A DNA stretch of 13,904 nucleotides from JBGLNJ01 sp964353405 (lineage in GTDB: Bacteria; Chloroflexota; Anaerolineae; Fen-1058). The stretch is taken from positions 1 through 13,904 of the forward strand of contig CAYGWJ010000107.1 in NCBI GenBank assembly GCA_964353405.1, read 5' to 3'. This document shows, one piece after another, positions 13,403-13,904 of this stretch. A program made the translations under genes and the position numbers. The notes below the pieces were generated by a model. The model saw nothing but the letters and a program-made list of their open reading frames with translations. It was not told the DNA's origin and did not search any database. Position 1 is the stretch's first letter; every line of letters begins with the position of its first letter.

Positions 13403-13683
13403 GACATTTAGTTTGGGACGCCAGCTTTCGCCGCGCATTCAAACAAAGGACTCGCCGCCAGCCGCTGTTGCAGGAGCGCATCCTGGATGTCCTGACGGCG
13501 CTGGTGGAAAATCCCTTCGAGCCTGCACTCAAGACACACAAACTGCACGGGCAGTTGGAAGGATTGTGGGCATGCTGGGTCGAATACGATTGCCGGATCG
13601 TTTTTGCTTTTGAGCCAGACCCAGCCGGCGGTGACGACCTGATTGTGTTGGCCGACATCGGTTCGCACGACGAGGTATATTGA
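13399..13683 (+). CDS. YafQ/RelE-family mRNA interferase toxin
   Basis: The 94-residue toxin has the RelE/YafQ fold pattern: WDASFRRAFKQRTRRQP, then KTHKLHGQLEGLWACWVEYDCRIVFAFE, and the end LIVLADIGSHDEVY. Such toxins cut mRNA in the translating ribosome. H47/H50, D64 and H90 occupy positions like the catalytic His, Asp and C-terminal His of YafQ, but the middle His (usually in a CH pair before the Asp) is Trp60 here, so catalysis may differ or be weak. It is directly coupled to the antitoxin gene by ATGA and is followed by a terminator, closing a three-gene operon with DUF2283. Confidence 0.85.
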   Translation: MRHLVWDASFRRAFKQRTRRQPLLQERILDVLTALVENPFEPALKTHKLHGQLEGLWACWVEYDCRIVFAFEPDPAGGDDLIVLADIGSHDEVY

Positions 13684-13723
13684 GGGACCTATCTTCTACC
13701 AGAAAGACGGAACCTGCTCGCTC

Positions 13724-13761
13724 AACTCCCCAGACACATCATGCATCTGAGGAGTTTTTTT
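13724..13761 (+). terminator. Intrinsic terminator of the DUF2283/antitoxin/toxin operon
   Basis: AACTCC (13724-13729) pairs with GGAGTT (13751-13756). After one mismatch the stem continues as CAGA/TCTG, and a run of T follows to 13761. It lies about 40 bp after the toxin stop on the + strand. Confidence 0.7.
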
Positions 13762-13836
13762 ATGCAATAGTGCAAAACTAACCCTATGAGCAGAATGGGG
13801 TATCATACGGCCGTCATCCTCGACAAGGAGCTGCCC

Positions 13837-13904
13837 ATGAGAACACACAAGACCTTGCGTCCGATGGAGCGCACCATCTATCACCCTGAACTTTCGGCGT
13901 GCCC
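13837..13904 (+). CDS. Start of an unidentified gene (3' truncated by window)
   Basis: ATG 13837 has an excellent Shine-Dalgarno sequence, AAGGAG (13825-13830), 6 nt upstream, and the frame is open to the window end: MRTHKTLRPMERTIYHPELSAC, 22 whole codons. The basic start and the Cys at the end could begin a zinc-binding (CPxCG-type) N-terminus, as seen in some transposase-related proteins. The fragment is too short to assign. The upstream TATCAT (13801-13806) could be a -10 but has no good -35. Confidence 0.5.
   Translation, partial: MRTHKTLRPMERTIYHPELSAC

Noticed and set aside
13762..13836. Insertion-sequence end ahead of the last gene
   Set aside because: No matching inverted repeat or target duplication can be seen within the window, and the gene is cut off before it can be identified as a transposase.

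Overview
This 13.9 kb window comes from a moderately GC-rich bacterium. The SEFIR/TIR-like effector, the STAND ATPase with tetratricopeptide repeats, the helical domain with an LRxVCFDxxVDY core, the DUF559 endonuclease, the several small toxin-antitoxin genes and the C/G-rich hairpin repeats between genes together suggest Chloroflexota (Anaerolineae-like). That assignment is an inference from gene content; there is no marker gene here.

Layout. (1) 1-1611: the 3' end of a HAD-family hydrolase gene, overlapped by 4 nt by a major facilitator superfamily transporter gene. (2) 1612-8519: a type I restriction-modification locus, hsdR - DUF559 nuclease - hsdM - hsdS, all on the + strand. A PIN toxin/antitoxin pair sits on the opposite strand between hsdM and hsdS. 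(3) 8604-12168: a two-gene conflict module. A SEFIR/TIR-like protein with a C-terminal helical effector-associated domain is followed by an NB-ARC ATPase with seven 40-residue TPRs. The two proteins share an 18-residue Gly/Ala/Val-rich motif, 15/18 identical, placed near the C-terminal part of the effector and at the very N-terminus of the ATPase. This is the arrangement of RHIM-like bacterial amyloid signalling motifs in NLR/effector pairs. (4) 12169-12966: decayed sequence with a disrupted minus-strand gene, short tandem and inverted repeats, and a relic of the same effector-associated domain. (5) 12967-13683: DUF2283 protein, antitoxin and YafQ/RelE-like toxin behind a near-consensus promoter, closed by a terminator. 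(6) From 13837: the start of another gene, cut by the window edge.

A family of C/G-rich hairpins with CCCTTC/GAAGGG or CCCCTCTCC/GGAGAGGGG arms fills the junctions of the defence genes: before hsdR, five tandem copies between hsdR and the DUF559 gene, one plus three degenerate copies before hsdM, and one each before the SEFIR gene and the NB-ARC gene. At several junctions the repeat carries or abuts the stop codon of the upstream gene and the ribosome-binding site of the next.

Working together (inference): HsdR/M/S would modify and restrict DNA, with DUF559 as a possible accessory nuclease. The NB-ARC-TPR protein would sense infection or a restriction failure and, on oligomerising, nucleate the SEFIR effector through the shared motif to cause abortive infection. 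The toxin-antitoxin pairs would act as stabilisers of the island or as additional defences.
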